DNA from: a candidate division WOR-1 bacterium RIFOXYB2_FULL_46_45
GTDB taxonomy: Bacteria; Margulisbacteria; WOR-1; XYC2-FULL-46-14
DNA: 64,000 bases
Assembly (NCBI GenBank): GCA_001771585.1
Contig: MEUE01000001.1
Location: 1 to 64,000, forward strand
Direction of reading: 5' to 3'
Notes under the pieces: generated by a model
What the model saw: only the letters and a program-made list of their open reading frames with translations
Told to the model about the DNA's origin: nothing
Databases searched by the model: none
Shown here: in pieces, positions 26,747 through 38,565 of the stretch
Position numbering within the stretch: the first letter of the stretch is position 1
Layout of the letters: each line of letters opens with the position of its first letter
Program-made: the position numbers and the translations under genes

Positions 26747-28063
26747 TTGTTTTAGCGGAAAAACATTCCCAATATTCAAAATTAACCCCGGATCAAACCC
26801 TTTCTTAATTTGGATCATTCCGGCAATCCCGGAATCGCCGTACATTTCCCTTAAGTAATCGTGCTTAATTTTGCCGATCCCGTGTTCGGCGGAGACGGTC
26901 CCGCCAAGAGAGACCGCTTTTTTGACAAATTTCATGATGAGCTCTTTTGCCAACGGAATATCCGCCTGTGTTCTTGGGACCAGATTGACATGCAGATGGC
27001 TCTGCCCAATGTGTCCAAACTTGACATAAAACAGTTGTAAGTCGTAAGTACTAAGTACTAAGTTGTAAAAAGCAAACATCTCACGGAATTTTGAATCCGG
27101 GACAGCTATATCTGATGCGAATTTGACGGTGTGGTGTTTCTTGAATTCCTCATTGATATGTTCCGGCATCGAGTGGCGGAATTCCCACAGTTCTTCTTTC
27201 TGCTTTTCATTCATCCCCACCCAGGTCTCCCCCTCAAGCTCCAAATAGTTGTCGTCAACAATTTTTTGTTCAAAATAAATCGCGCACTTTTTCCCTTTGC
27301 CGAGCAATTCAATCGAATTAAAATCAAAATACTCAATCATCAAAATATCTTCTCGCTCTCTCAGTTTTTCGGTAAGGTCTATCGCTGCCTCTTCTGAATC
27401 CAAAAAAACAATACAGTCAAAAGTGTTTTCGATCCGATCAATCAGGTTTACTTCAATTTCAGAAACAATCCCCAAGGTCCCTTCGCTTCCGATAAAAAGG
27501 TCAATCTGTTCCATATCCGGCGTGGAATAGTAGCCGGCCGAACTTTTCAGCCTTGGCAGTTCAAGCGGGCGGCTTCGGGTTAAGCTTAGAATTTCTCCGG
27601 TGCTTAAGATGACTTTTAACCGTTTAATGTGGTTTCTGGTCGGGCCCATGCGTAAGCTCCGCGCACCGGAGGCGTTGGTCGCCACATTCCCGCCCAGATA
27701 TGCGCTCTTTTCGGTCGGATCGGGGGCATACATTAAGCCCTCTTTTTTTAAGGCGTTATCAAGCTGGTCCAAGCTCACTCCCGGCTGTATTAACGCCGTT
27801 TTGGCCTTTTTATCGATAGCTATTATTTGATTGAGTTTCTCGGTCGATAAGACCCAGCCGCCAAAGGGGATCCTCCCGCCGGTGGTCCCGGTCCCGGCAC
27901 CGGAGATCGTCAGCGGGGTCTTTTTTGAAGAGCATTCTTTGACTGCTTCAAGGATTTCTTTGTCGTTTTCGGGGAGATAAGCCCCCTCCGCGTATCCTCC
28001 CTGCAAGTTTGAGCTGTCTTCCAAATATCCTTTGATCATGTCAGGATCGGTTTTTCTTAGCAT
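26723..28063 (-). CDS. FAD-linked oxidase, GlcD/D-lactate dehydrogenase type
   Basis: A 446-residue flavoprotein of the glycolate oxidase GlcD / D-2-hydroxyacid dehydrogenase family. The FAD (PCMH-type) domain has SGAGTGTTGGRIPFGG, GGNVATNASGARSLRMG and GSEGTLGI. The C-terminal oxidase domain has FGHIGQSHLHVN and the family hallmark SAEHGIGKIKHDYL. It oxidises a small 2-hydroxy acid, probably D-lactate or glycolate, passing electrons to a partner not visible here. A five-unit heptamer array at 27033-27067 encodes YNLVLSTYDL just before the FGHIG motif. The 3' end overlaps the convergent enzyme I gene by 24 nt. The exact substrate cannot be told from motifs. Confidence 0.85.
   Translation of the reverse strand: MLRKTDPDMIKGYLEDSSNLQGGYAEGAYLPENDKEILEAVKECSSKKTPLTISGAGTGTTGGRIPFGGWVLSTEKLNQIIAIDKKAKTALIQPGVSLDQLDNALKKEGLMYAPDPTEKSAYLGGNVATNASGARSLRMGPTRNHIKRLKVILSTGEILSLTRSRPLELPRLKSSAGYYSTPDMEQIDLFIGSEGTLGIVSEIEVNLIDRIENTFDCIVFLDSEEAAIDLTEKLREREDILMIEYFDFNSIELLGKGKKCAIYFEQKIVDDNYLELEGETWVGMNEKQKEELWEFRHSMPEHINEEFKKHHTVKFASDIAVPDSKFREMFAFYNLVLSTYDLQLFYVKFGHIGQSHLHVNLVPRTQADIPLAKELIMKFVKKAVSLGGTVSAEHGIGKIKHDYLREMYGDSGIAGMIQIKKGFDPGLILNIGNVFPLKQLSGNSAF
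27033..27067. repeat. Heptamer array inside the flavin oxidase gene
   Basis: Five exact-length units read on the plus strand: AGTTGTA, AGTCGTA, AGTACTA, AGTACTA, AGTTGTA. On the coding strand this gives the same peptide phase (YNLVLSTY) as the arrays in the giant protein 13 kb away. Confidence 0.88.
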
Positions 28064-28089
28064 AGTTCCATTATAGCTTGCCTATTGGC

Positions 28090-28118
28090 TTGTGCAAATG
28101 GTATAATTACACTATAAT
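28090..28118 (+). promoter_or_regulatory. Sigma70-type promoter of the nusA operon
   Basis: TTGTGC and TATAAT with a 17-nt spacer. It lies just behind the start of the divergent flavin oxidase gene and leaves a leader of about 80 nt before nusA. Confidence 0.7.
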
Positions 28119-28141
28119 AAGCAACGAATAGGCTCGAACAA

Positions 28142-28164
28142 AAAAGTGGGAAAAACCCACTTTT
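28142..28164 (+). promoter_or_regulatory. Terminator-like hairpin in the nusA leader
   Basis: Perfect 9-bp stem AAAAGTGGG with CCCACTTTT around a 5-nt A loop, then GTCTTT. It lies between promoter and gene, as expected for an attenuator sensitive to NusA. The structure is seen; regulation is inferred. Confidence 0.6.
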
Positions 28165-28177
28165 GTCTTTAGAGGTA

Positions 28178-28197
28178 GGGAGGGGCAATATCCTCCC
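28178..28197 (+). promoter_or_regulatory. Hairpin occluding the nusA ribosome site
   Basis: GGGAGG pairs with CCTCCC across 8 nt. The paired GGAGG is the only Shine-Dalgarno-like sequence before the nusA ATG at 28206 and is otherwise too far upstream, so the hairpin may either bring it nearer or hide it. Confidence 0.5.
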
Positions 28198-28205
28198 AAA
28201 TAAAA

Positions 28206-29195
28206 ATGAAGATACAAAAATTTAAAGAGATGCTCAAACAGATCCAGGAGGAGCGCAATATCAATAAAGAAGATATTGTCTCCGCTCTGCAGGAGGCCCT
28301 TTTACTCGCCGCCCGCAAGCGTTTTCCCGACAAAGAGACTGTCGAGGTCAAATTAAGCGAAGAAGGGGAGGCGCAGATCTATGACCAGGGTATTGATATC
28401 ACCCCCTCTGATTTTGGGCGGCTGGCAGCCCAAACCGCCAAGCAGGTAATTTTACAAAGGATCCGCGAAGCGGAAAAAGACGGTATTTTTAAAGAATACC
28501 AGGAAAAAGTCGGACAATTAATCAACGGAACGGTCCAGCGCCGGGAACCCTACGGCTATATGATCAACATCGGAAGGATTGAGACCTTTCTCTCTTTTGA
28601 AGAGGCGATCCCGGGTGAAATTTTTAAGCCGCATGAAAGGGTTCGGGTCATCATCCTTGACGTCAAAAAATCTCCCAAAGGGCCGGTAGTCATCGTCTCC
28701 CGCGCCCATCCCAATTTTATAAAACTCCTTTTTGAAATGGAAGTCCCCGAAATACAGGACAAGATCCTTGAGATCAAGGGGATTGCCAGGGAACCGGGAC
28801 GCAGGACCAAGATTGCGCTGGTCTCTTCCGATCCGAATGTCGGGGTGGTTGGTACCTGTGTTGGACAGATGGGGGGGAGGATCCAGAATATCACCAGGGA
28901 AATCAACGGAGAGAGGATCGATATCATAGAATGGTCGGATAATCCCAAAAAGTTTATTTCTTCGGCTCTCTCTCCCGCCAAATCGGTCGGGATTGAAATA
29001 AACGAAGAAGCAAAATCGGCCCGGGTTATCTTTGATCCGTCGGAGCTGTCGCTTGCGATCGGGAAAGAGGGACAAAATGTCCGGTTGGCCGCGCGGCTGA
29101 CCGGTTATAGAATAGATATTATCTCGAAAGAAGAGAGCAAGAAAGAGGAAATCAAAAAAGATGGCGAAAAAAGCACCGACAAAGAAAACGCTTAG
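28206..29195 (+). CDS. nusA: Transcription termination/antitermination factor NusA
   Basis: NusA, 329 residues, binds RNA polymerase and nascent RNA to modulate pausing and termination. The N-terminal polymerase-binding domain runs to about residue 100, then an S1 domain (LINGTVQRREPYGYMINIGRIETFLSFEEAIPGE) and two KH domains containing VGTCVGQMGGRIQNI and AIGKEGQNVRLAARLTGYRI. It lacks the C-terminal acidic repeats found in proteobacteria, which is normal outside that group. It starts the operon directly; rimP, its usual upstream neighbour, is absent here. infB begins 35 nt before its end. Confidence 0.95.
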   Translation: MKIQKFKEMLKQIQEERNINKEDIVSALQEALLLAARKRFPDKETVEVKLSEEGEAQIYDQGIDITPSDFGRLAAQTAKQVILQRIREAEKDGIFKEYQEKVGQLINGTVQRREPYGYMINIGRIETFLSFEEAIPGEIFKPHERVRVIILDVKKSPKGPVVIVSRAHPNFIKLLFEMEVPEIQDKILEIKGIAREPGRRTKIALVSSDPNVGVVGTCVGQMGGRIQNITREINGERIDIIEWSDNPKKFISSALSPAKSVGIEINEEAKSARVIFDPSELSLAIGKEGQNVRLAARLTGYRIDIISKEESKKEEIKKDGEKSTDKENA

Positions 29196-31182
29196 GGTCA
29201 GCGCCCTGGCCAAAGAACTTGGCAAGACCAGCAAGGAATTGCTTGCGATCCTTAAAGATTTAGGGATCCCGGCCAAAACCCACGCCAGCACCATCGAAGA
29301 AGAATCTGTCAAAATAGTTAAAGAATTATTGGAACCAAAAAAGGTTGCCTCTCCCGTTCCGGTTCATCCCGTTCCCGTTCCGCCTCCACCTCTTCCTATT
29401 CCTACTCCTCCTATGCCTACGCCTATGCCTATGCCTATGCCTTCTCCCCCTCCCCAGGTTAAGTCGATTAAGATAAAGGGTGAGGGTATAATCGTCAAGG
29501 ACCTTGCCGACCTCTTAAAAATAAAGACGACCGATGTCATCAAAGAGCTGATGAAGAAGGGGTTCCTATTAAACATTAACCAATCGCTAAACGCCGAAGT
29601 GGCCAAACAGGTGGCGGAGCAATTCGGTTTTACCGTTGAGGTTGTTATGCGGGAAGAGAAGAAGCACGAAGTCCTTTTGTCCGACCTGCACGAATTAAAA
29701 ACGCGTCCTCCGGTGGTAACGATTATGGGACATGTCGACCACGGAAAAACAAAACTACTCGATGCGATCCGCGCAACCAAAGTCGCCGAGTCCGAAGCGG
29801 GGGGGATCACCCAGCACATCGGCGCATATCAAGTTGAAATCAAGGGGAAGAAAATTACTTTCCTCGATACCCCCGGCCACGAGGCCTTTACCGCTCTGCG
29901 TGCCAGGGGAGCCAAAGCTACCGATATCGCGGTCTTAGTCGTGGCGGCCGATGATGGGGTGATGCCGCAGACGATCGAAGCGATCGACCACGCCAAAGCG
30001 GCGGGGGTCCCAATCATTGTGGCCATAAATAAAGTAGATAAGCCGGATTCCAATCCGGATAAAGTTAAACAACAATTGACCGAACACAAATTGGTTTCGG
30101 AGGATTGGGGGGGAGACACTATCATGCTCCCGGTTTCCGCCAAAAATAAGACCGGGATAGACGAACTGCTGGAGATGATCCTTCTGGTGGCCGAAGTCCA
30201 GGAACTGAAAGCCAATCCGGGAGTTCCGGCAACCGGAGTCGTTATCGAATCAAAATTAGACAAGGGGAGAGGGCCGGTCGCGACAATATTGATAAAGAAC
30301 GGGACCCTGAAGGTTGGCGACGCTTTTGTCGCCGGCAAGGCCTACGGGAAAATTCGGGCCCTGATCAATAGCTTCGGAAAACGGGTCAATAAGGGCTTTC
30401 CCTCTTCTCCCGTGGAAATCCTGGGAGCATCGATTGTTCCCCAGCCGGGAGAACTTTTTGAAGTAGTCGCGGATGACAAGGTTGCCCGTCAGACGGCGGA
30501 AGATAATCTTGCCAGCCAAAAATTTTCACAGCACGGGGCGCAGACGCTTGAAAGCTTCAGCCAAAAAATAAAAGAAGGGGAAAGGAACGACCTTAAGATA
30601 GTACTAAAAGCGGATGTGCAGGGATCGCTCGAAGCGATCGCGCAGTCCCTCCAAACTCTTGAAGTTAACATTATCCACGCTCAGGTGGGAGAAATTTCCG
30701 AAAGCGATGTCCTGCTGGCGGAAGCGTCAAACGCGATCATCATCGGGTTTAACACTCTGGTTTCATCAAGAGCCCGCGAAATCGCCCGGACCGAAGGGGT
30801 TAATATCCGTCTTTATAATATTATTTATAAGGTAATAGACGACGTCAAAAAGGCGATGGAGGGCTTGCTGGCGATAGAGTATGAGGAAGTCGTGATCGGC
30901 AAGGGAGAAGTTCGGAACACCTTTAAATATTCAAAAGTCGGCGTAATCGCCGGTTGTTTTGTCCTTTCCGGAAAAATTGTGCGGGGCGCCGGTTTAAGAG
31001 TATTCCGCGATTCCAAGCTTATTTACGAAGGAAAAGTTGAAAACCTAAAAAGATTTAAAGATGACGTAAAAGAGGTCCTGGAGGGCTTTGAATGCGGGGT
31101 TTCGATAAACGGCTACGAAGATTTCAAAGAAAAAGACCAGCTGGAAATTTTCGAAATGAGGGAAAAAGGAAAGAGTGAATAA
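29161..31182 (+). CDS. infB: Translation initiation factor IF-2
   Basis: IF-2, 673 residues, the GTPase that brings initiator tRNA to the ribosome. The N-terminal IF2N-like helices include VSALAKELGKTSKELLAILKDLG. A Pro/Met-rich linker (about residues 62-98) comes next, then the G domain with GHVDHGKTKLLD, DTPGHEAF and NKVDKP, and the C-terminal beta-barrels including the formylmethionyl-tRNA-binding C2 domain. The linker is encoded by a hexamer array (TATGCC/TACGCC) also found in the ligA-pgi intergenic region. ATG at 29161 is preceded by GAGG and overlaps nusA by 35 nt. Confidence 0.97.
   Translation: MAKKAPTKKTLRVSALAKELGKTSKELLAILKDLGIPAKTHASTIEEESVKIVKELLEPKKVASPVPVHPVPVPPPPLPIPTPPMPTPMPMPMPSPPPQVKSIKIKGEGIIVKDLADLLKIKTTDVIKELMKKGFLLNINQSLNAEVAKQVAEQFGFTVEVVMREEKKHEVLLSDLHELKTRPPVVTIMGHVDHGKTKLLDAIRATKVAESEAGGITQHIGAYQVEIKGKKITFLDTPGHEAFTALRARGAKATDIAVLVVAADDGVMPQTIEAIDHAKAAGVPIIVAINKVDKPDSNPDKVKQQLTEHKLVSEDWGGDTIMLPVSAKNKTGIDELLEMILLVAEVQELKANPGVPATGVVIESKLDKGRGPVATILIKNGTLKVGDAFVAGKAYGKIRALINSFGKRVNKGFPSSPVEILGASIVPQPGELFEVVADDKVARQTAEDNLASQKFSQHGAQTLESFSQKIKEGERNDLKIVLKADVQGSLEAIAQSLQTLEVNIIHAQVGEISESDVLLAEASNAIIIGFNTLVSSRAREIARTEGVNIRLYNIIYKVIDDVKKAMEGLLAIEYEEVVIGKGEVRNTFKYSKVGVIAGCFVLSGKIVRGAGLRVFRDSKLIYEGKVENLKRFKDDVKEVLEGFECGVSINGYEDFKEKDQLEIFEMREKGKSE
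29396..29441. repeat. Hexamer array encoding the IF-2 linker
   Basis: Tandem 6-bp units related to TATGCC (TATTCC, TACTCC, then TATGCC, TACGCC, TATGCC three times), translated as a Pro-Thr/Met alternation. The units match those in the arms at 35155-35361. Confidence 0.8.
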
Positions 31183-31585
31183 CCGGGAAAAAAGGATCGG
31201 CGAGCTTATTAAGGAAAAGATCAGCACGCTTTTGAGGGAAAAAGTTGCCGATCCCCGGATCGGGTTTGTTTCCATCATCGATGTGGAAGTCGCTCCCGAT
31301 TTAAAATCGGCAAAAGTATTCATCAGTATTTTTGGCACGGAAAAGGCCCAAAAAGAGAGCATGGCAGGGCTCTTAAGCGCCAAGGGGTTCATCCAGGGCG
31401 AAGTCGGGCGCACCCTTGATCTTCGCTATACTCCTGTCTTAACTTTTATCGCGGATAAGACGATGGAAAGGGCCAGCCGGATCATGGCGATCATGAACCG
31501 GTTGGAAAAAGAGGCGGTTGAGAGCCGCAAGGCAAGCAATGAAAAGCATCTACGACCAAATAAAAGATCTCGTAATTTTAAGTAA
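31175..31585 (+). CDS. rbfA: Ribosome-binding factor A
   Basis: RbfA, 136 residues, a KH-fold factor for maturation of the 30S subunit. It shows the family start (RIGELIKEKISTLLREKVADPRIGFVSI) and the strand VEVAPDLKSAKVFISIFG, followed by helices and LRYTPVLTFIADKTMERASRI. It starts with GTG at 31175 overlapping the infB stop by 8 nt, with AAAGGA upstream. The basic C-terminal tail of about 20 residues overlaps the nrnA start. Gene order nusA-infB-rbfA-nrnA-truB is the widespread arrangement. Confidence 0.95.
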   Translation: MNNREKRIGELIKEKISTLLREKVADPRIGFVSIIDVEVAPDLKSAKVFISIFGTEKAQKESMAGLLSAKGFIQGEVGRTLDLRYTPVLTFIADKTMERASRIMAIMNRLEKEAVESRKASNEKHLRPNKRSRNFK

Positions 31586-32485
31586 GACCATTTTAATTGC
31601 CGGACACATCGATCCCGACGGCGATACTTTGGGATCGATGGTCGCGCTCAAGATTATTCTTGAAAAGCTCGGCAAATCGGCAGAAATGTTTTCCCAAGAC
31701 GGTGTCCCCGAAAATTATCTTTTTCTTCCCCGGTCGGCAGAGATCAAAAAAGCTCCCTTGTTAAAAGAATATGACCTTCTGATAACGGTCGATGCCTCGG
31801 ACCTGACCAGAGTAGGCGATTTAAAGGTTAAAGCTAAAAAAATTATCAATATCGACCACCATGCCGACAATTCTAATTTCGGTGATATTAATTGTGTTGA
31901 ACTGCTCTCATCCGTCGCCGAGCAAATTTACAAACTGGCGAAAGAGTTTAATGTAGAGATCACCGAAGAGATTGCCCAGGGGCTTTATGTTTCGATCATA
32001 ACCGATACCGGAAACTTTAGATATTCAAATACTCTCCCCAGTACTTTTCATACCGTTTGCGCCCTGGTCGGCAGCGGAGTTATTCCTTGGCAGATCGCGT
32101 CAAATGTGTACGACAACCGGACAATCCCAAGCATGAAGGTTTTGGCGTATGCGTTGGAAAAGATCAAGACGGCGAAAAACGGGCGTTTGATCTGGTCAAC
32201 CGTTTCTCTTTCCGCCATAAAAAAGAAAAAGGCCAATCATGAGGACTTGATCAGTGTGATCGACTATTTGAGGTCGGTTAAAGGGATTGAGATCGCGGTT
32301 TTTATAAGGGAAGAAGAGAAAAATAAAATCAAGGTCAACTTCCGTTCAAGGGGAAGGGCCAATGTCTCCAAAATTGCAAGAGAGCTGGGAGGTGGGGGAC
32401 ACATCCAGGCGGCCGGGACCACTCTCAAGATGCCGATAGCCAAAGCGGAAAAAAAGGTTATTAAAACGGTCCTCAAATACCTCTA

Positions 32486-32486
<1 letters not shown>
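31539..32486 (+). CDS. nrnA: DHH-family oligoribonuclease / pAp phosphatase NrnA
   Basis: Bifunctional oligoribonuclease and 3'-phosphoadenosine 5'-phosphate phosphatase of the DHH/DHHA1 family, about 315 residues. Metal motifs are HIDPDGDTLGS near the start, VDASD and the DHH motif NIDHHADN, with GNFRYSN further on. The DHHA1 domain ends with the substrate-binding GGGGHIQAAG. It recycles nano-RNAs and pAp. ATG at 31539 gives the usual N-terminus and overlaps rbfA by 47 nt; an upstream TTG at 31518 is less likely. The stop codon shares its last base with the truB start. Confidence 0.92.
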
Positions 32487-35147
<2,661 letters not shown>

Positions 35148-35154
35148 ATTTCTT

Positions 35155-35361
35155 AAGGCGTAGGCACAGGCATAGGCAAAGGTAAGGCATAGGAAAGGAA
35201 GAGAGAAATTGGGTATGGATGCGGGCTTGAAAGTAGAAGGGGATAATAGAAGTTAGATCCAATCTCCAAACCAATTTCCATTTTCAAACTAGCTTCAATT
35301 CCCAAACCCTTATTCCTTTCACTCCTTTACCTTCCTACGCCTGCGCCTATGCCTGCGCCTT
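35155..35361. repeat. Large imperfect palindrome between ligA and pgi with hexamer arms
   Basis: The left arm carries AAGGCG, TAGGCA, CAGGCA, TAGGCA, AAGGTA. The right arm carries TACGCC, TGCGCC, TATGCC, TGCGCC. The arms are imperfect reverse complements, and inner segments also pair (GAAATTGG with CCAATTTC). The fold spans about 200 bp between two convergent genes and may serve as a bidirectional transcript end. The 288-bp gap holds no gene that I can support. Confidence 0.65.
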
Positions 35362-35435
35362 GTTTTGTAAGGGGGAGATTATAGTGGGGGTAGCTACCCC
35401 CGCAAAAAGGCCTCCAGCGTGGCACATCCGATTAA

Positions 35436-36881
35436 TTATACCGCTGCTCTAAATTGTAAATTTGCACCATCATCTTGTTCTGTTGCAGGATTTTTAAGTA
35501 GAGCCATTGCAGCATTTTTATAGGCAACTACTCCCGGTTGGATAAATGGATTTTGAACTTTTGTAGCTAATGATGAAAGAGCGGCAACATTTCTTTCCAA
35601 TTGATACCATTTTGCCATTACATATTCAGATAATTCGGGAAGCAAATAGCTCATTGTTGGAACGCCGCCTTGATAATGTGCGCTTTCAAGCCCATCTATA
35701 AATGCGTTGTTTACAAGATGCAGTGACTTACCATCGACAAATTCAACAGGGGTTCCTTTCGCCGGAATGAGGACGTCAACTCCCGGATCTTCAACCTTTA
35801 AGAATGTTTCAATAAAAATTCTTGGTCCTTCTTGAATCATTTGTCCATTGGCGTGCGCCATCTCTGTGTAAAGTTCAGGGGTAACCCAAAGTCCCAGTCC
35901 TTTTTTCCCTTCTGTTTCGGGAAAAACCTGTTGTGCTTCTTTGGCTGCCGCCCATAAATCCTGCATGCCGGTTGCGTACACTTCGATTGCTTTACCCCAG
36001 TTCGTCATTGCAACCGCGCGCATTGTGGCACGAAGAAAAGCGGGATTGCTTTCCAGTGAATTATTTCTGGTTGCTTCTTCACCATCTTTTGCTCCAGCGA
36101 CAAAACTTATAATATCTAATCCTCCCAGCGCTAAAACAAATAATCCGGCGTCTGTCAGCACGGAATACCTGCCTCCAATATTATCCGGAACCACAAAACG
36201 TTTTAATCCCAATTTATTGGCGAATTCCAAAAGAGCTCCTTTTGATTTGTCGGTCAATGCCACAATTCTTGATGCTATTTCTTCCGCGGAGTAACTTTCA
36301 TCCATTGCCGCCTTTATTATTGCAAAAGCAATTGCCGGTTCCATGGTTGTTCCGGATTTTGAATAGACAGAGCCGGCGACTTGTCTTCCTTTCATAAGTT
36401 GAAGCTGTCTAGCCATCGCACGGGGATCCATATTGTTGCCAATGAACCAAAGCCTTGGTCCGCCTCTTTCTTCTCTGCTCATTGCATTCGTTTGTTCCAG
36501 GTTTCCTTTTACCGCCTCGATCATTGCTCTTCCGCCAAGATATGATCCTCCAATACCATCCATCCAAATGTCATCCGAAATTTCCCTTAACGCATTTGCT
36601 GCTGCTGTAATGTCCCTGAGTTCCGCTTCGGATCTGTAAGGGGCTTCTCTTTTCCATCCAACCATTGGGATACCACCATCTTGTATATTGGGATCAGCAT
36701 TATCGTTTAATAACTTGTCTTGAAATCGCGGCATTTCATCCGCTATTTTTTTAAAAGCGGTGTCTTCTGTAATATGTGATCCAGGGGATCCAAATCGACG
36801 GTAATCTAACACAATTTTTGTTTTACTTATTGGGCCGCCCGTTCGAGCAATAACTCCTGCCGGTATACGTAATCCCGCCAT
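35436..36881 (-). CDS. pgi: Glucose-6-phosphate isomerase
   Basis: Phosphoglucose isomerase, 481 residues, interconverts glucose 6-phosphate and fructose 6-phosphate. Motifs are DGIGGSYLGGRAMIEA (phosphate loop), YSKSGTTMEPAIAF, VPDNIGGRYSVLTDAGLF with catalytic-loop residues, and a His/Lys-containing C-terminal part. The isomerase domain begins late, after a substrate-like N-terminus of about 70 residues. AGGAGG lies 6 nt before the ATG. It follows pgm on the same strand after 55 nt, and the pair links glycogen or sugar phosphates to glycolysis. It is shorter than the enterobacterial enzyme (about 550) but usual for this subgroup. Confidence 0.9.
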   Translation of the reverse strand: MAGLRIPAGVIARTGGPISKTKIVLDYRRFGSPGSHITEDTAFKKIADEMPRFQDKLLNDNADPNIQDGGIPMVGWKREAPYRSEAELRDITAAANALREISDDIWMDGIGGSYLGGRAMIEAVKGNLEQTNAMSREERGGPRLWFIGNNMDPRAMARQLQLMKGRQVAGSVYSKSGTTMEPAIAFAIIKAAMDESYSAEEIASRIVALTDKSKGALLEFANKLGLKRFVVPDNIGGRYSVLTDAGLFVLALGGLDIISFVAGAKDGEEATRNNSLESNPAFLRATMRAVAMTNWGKAIEVYATGMQDLWAAAKEAQQVFPETEGKKGLGLWVTPELYTEMAHANGQMIQEGPRIFIETFLKVEDPGVDVLIPAKGTPVEFVDGKSLHLVNNAFIDGLESAHYQGGVPTMSYLLPELSEYVMAKWYQLERNVAALSSLATKVQNPFIQPGVVAYKNAAMALLKNPATEQDDGANLQFRAAV

Positions 36882-36936
36882 TTTCTTTTCCTCCTGTTTT
36901 AATTATTCGAAACCCAATTATAACATTTTACTGCGA

Positions 36937-38565
36937 TTAGCCAAAAATCAACCGAGGGGCTTCTTCAAAAATCTTATTCCAAAGCGCTTCCCCTCCAAAG
37001 CTTTCTATATAAAGCTTCATTTTGGGTTCCGTTCCCGACGGCCTTAACGCAAACCAGGAACCATCGGCCAATACCACTTTTACTCCGCCAATTGATGCCC
37101 CATTTCCCGGAGCGGTAGTCATAATATTGGCAATCCCCAATCCGGCCAAAGTTGTTGCAGTTATAGAAGACGGTTGAAGCGCTTTTAGTATCTTTTTCTG
37201 CTCATCGGTGATTGGCCCGTCCGCTCTTTTATAAAACGGCTCCCCGTATTGCGGGACAAGAATTTGCCGATAAATTTCTCCCGGAGTTTTACCCGTCTTG
37301 GCCAATATTTCGGCCGACAGAAGAGTCAGCGCAAAGCCGTCTTTATCGGTTGTCCAGGTTGTTCCATCCATGCGCAAAAACGATGCTCCGGCGCTCTCTT
37401 CTCCTCCAAAAGCGACCGAACCGTCGAGCAATCCTTGAACAAACCACTTGAAACCGACCGGTACTTCATAAAGTTGTTTACCAAGTCCTGCAACAACTTT
37501 GTCGATCATGCTGCTGCTAACCAATGTCTTGCCAATTTTTACGTTAGCACTCCATCCCGGGCGGTTTTGCAGTAAATACCAGATTGCGACCGATAAATAG
37601 TGGTTCGGGTTCATAAGGCCGTCCGGACGGCAAACAATTCCATGCCGATCAAAATCGGTGTCATTGCCCCACGCTATATCGTATTTTGAAGCCAGACCGA
37701 TCAAACTTGCCATGGCATAAGGAGAAGAGCAATCCATTCTGATTGTTCCGTCCGAATCCAAAGTCATAAAACCAAAAGTCGGATCGACATAGGGATTAAC
37801 TATTTCAAGGTTTTGTAAGCCGTACCTTTCAGCAATCGGTGCCCAAAAATGGACTCCCGATCCGCCCATCGGATCAACCCCGATTTTTATTCCGGATTGA
37901 CGAATAGCTTCCATATCTACCACAGTTGCAAGGCCTTCAACAAAAGGAGAGATAAAATCTCTTTCGGTAACCATTTGACGGCTTGTATCATAAAACGTTT
38001 TAGCAATTGCGGGCGTTAACGAAAAGGGATCCATTATGCGATTAGCTCTGTTCTCAATCCATTTGGTCGCGTCTACATCCGCCGGTCCGCCGTGGGGAGG
38101 ATTATATTTAAAGCCGCCATCTTGAGGCCCATTATGTGAGGGGGTAATTATTATCCCATCCGCCAGCTGTTCTGTTCTTCCTTTATTATGTCCCAGAATA
38201 AGATGCGATATTACCGGAGTAGGGGTGTATTCATCTCCTTTATGCACAACAACCTCAACCCCATTTGCCACCAATACTTCAATAGCGGTCCTAAAAGCCG
38301 GCTCCGATAGGGCATGAGTATCAAAACCGATAAAAAGAGGCCCGGTTATATTTTGTCCTTTTCTGTATTCACAGATTGCCTGGGTTGTCGCGGCAATATG
38401 TAATTCATTAAAGGTCCCTTTTAAGGATGACCCTCTGTGACCCGATGTCCCAAACTCAACTTTTCCAAGCTGTCCTTGCGGAGCATAATATGAAGAAACC
38501 AATCTCGGAACATTTACCAGCATTTCCCTCGGAGCCCTTTGTCCTGCCAACGCGTGTACTGCCAT
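36937..38565 (-). CDS. pgm: Phosphoglucomutase (alpha-D-phosphohexomutase family)
   Basis: Phosphoglucomutase, 542 residues, interconverts glucose 1- and 6-phosphate. The catalytic phosphoserine loop is GIIITPSHNGPQDGG. The metal-binding loop reads NDTDFDRHGI, the sugar-binding loop GGEESAGASF, and the phosphate-binding loop RPSGTEPKMKLY. FGTSGHRGSS near residue 40 is the usual family start. The length and HNGPQDGGFKYNPPHGGPAD favour the glucose-specific Pgm subgroup. AGGAGG precedes the ATG. It lies between the YvcK-like gene and pgi on the same strand, so the three are probably one transcript. Confidence 0.93.
   Translation of the reverse strand: MAVHALAGQRAPREMLVNVPRLVSSYYAPQGQLGKVEFGTSGHRGSSLKGTFNELHIAATTQAICEYRKGQNITGPLFIGFDTHALSEPAFRTAIEVLVANGVEVVVHKGDEYTPTPVISHLILGHNKGRTEQLADGIIITPSHNGPQDGGFKYNPPHGGPADVDATKWIENRANRIMDPFSLTPAIAKTFYDTSRQMVTERDFISPFVEGLATVVDMEAIRQSGIKIGVDPMGGSGVHFWAPIAERYGLQNLEIVNPYVDPTFGFMTLDSDGTIRMDCSSPYAMASLIGLASKYDIAWGNDTDFDRHGIVCRPDGLMNPNHYLSVAIWYLLQNRPGWSANVKIGKTLVSSSMIDKVVAGLGKQLYEVPVGFKWFVQGLLDGSVAFGGEESAGASFLRMDGTTWTTDKDGFALTLLSAEILAKTGKTPGEIYRQILVPQYGEPFYKRADGPITDEQKKILKALQPSSITATTLAGLGIANIMTTAPGNGASIGGVKVVLADGSWFALRPSGTEPKMKLYIESFGGEALWNKIFEEAPRLIFG

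Noticed and set aside
27033-27067. Possible CRISPR-like array
   Set aside because: Units are contiguous 7-mers without spacers and lie inside a conserved gene; no cas gene is present.
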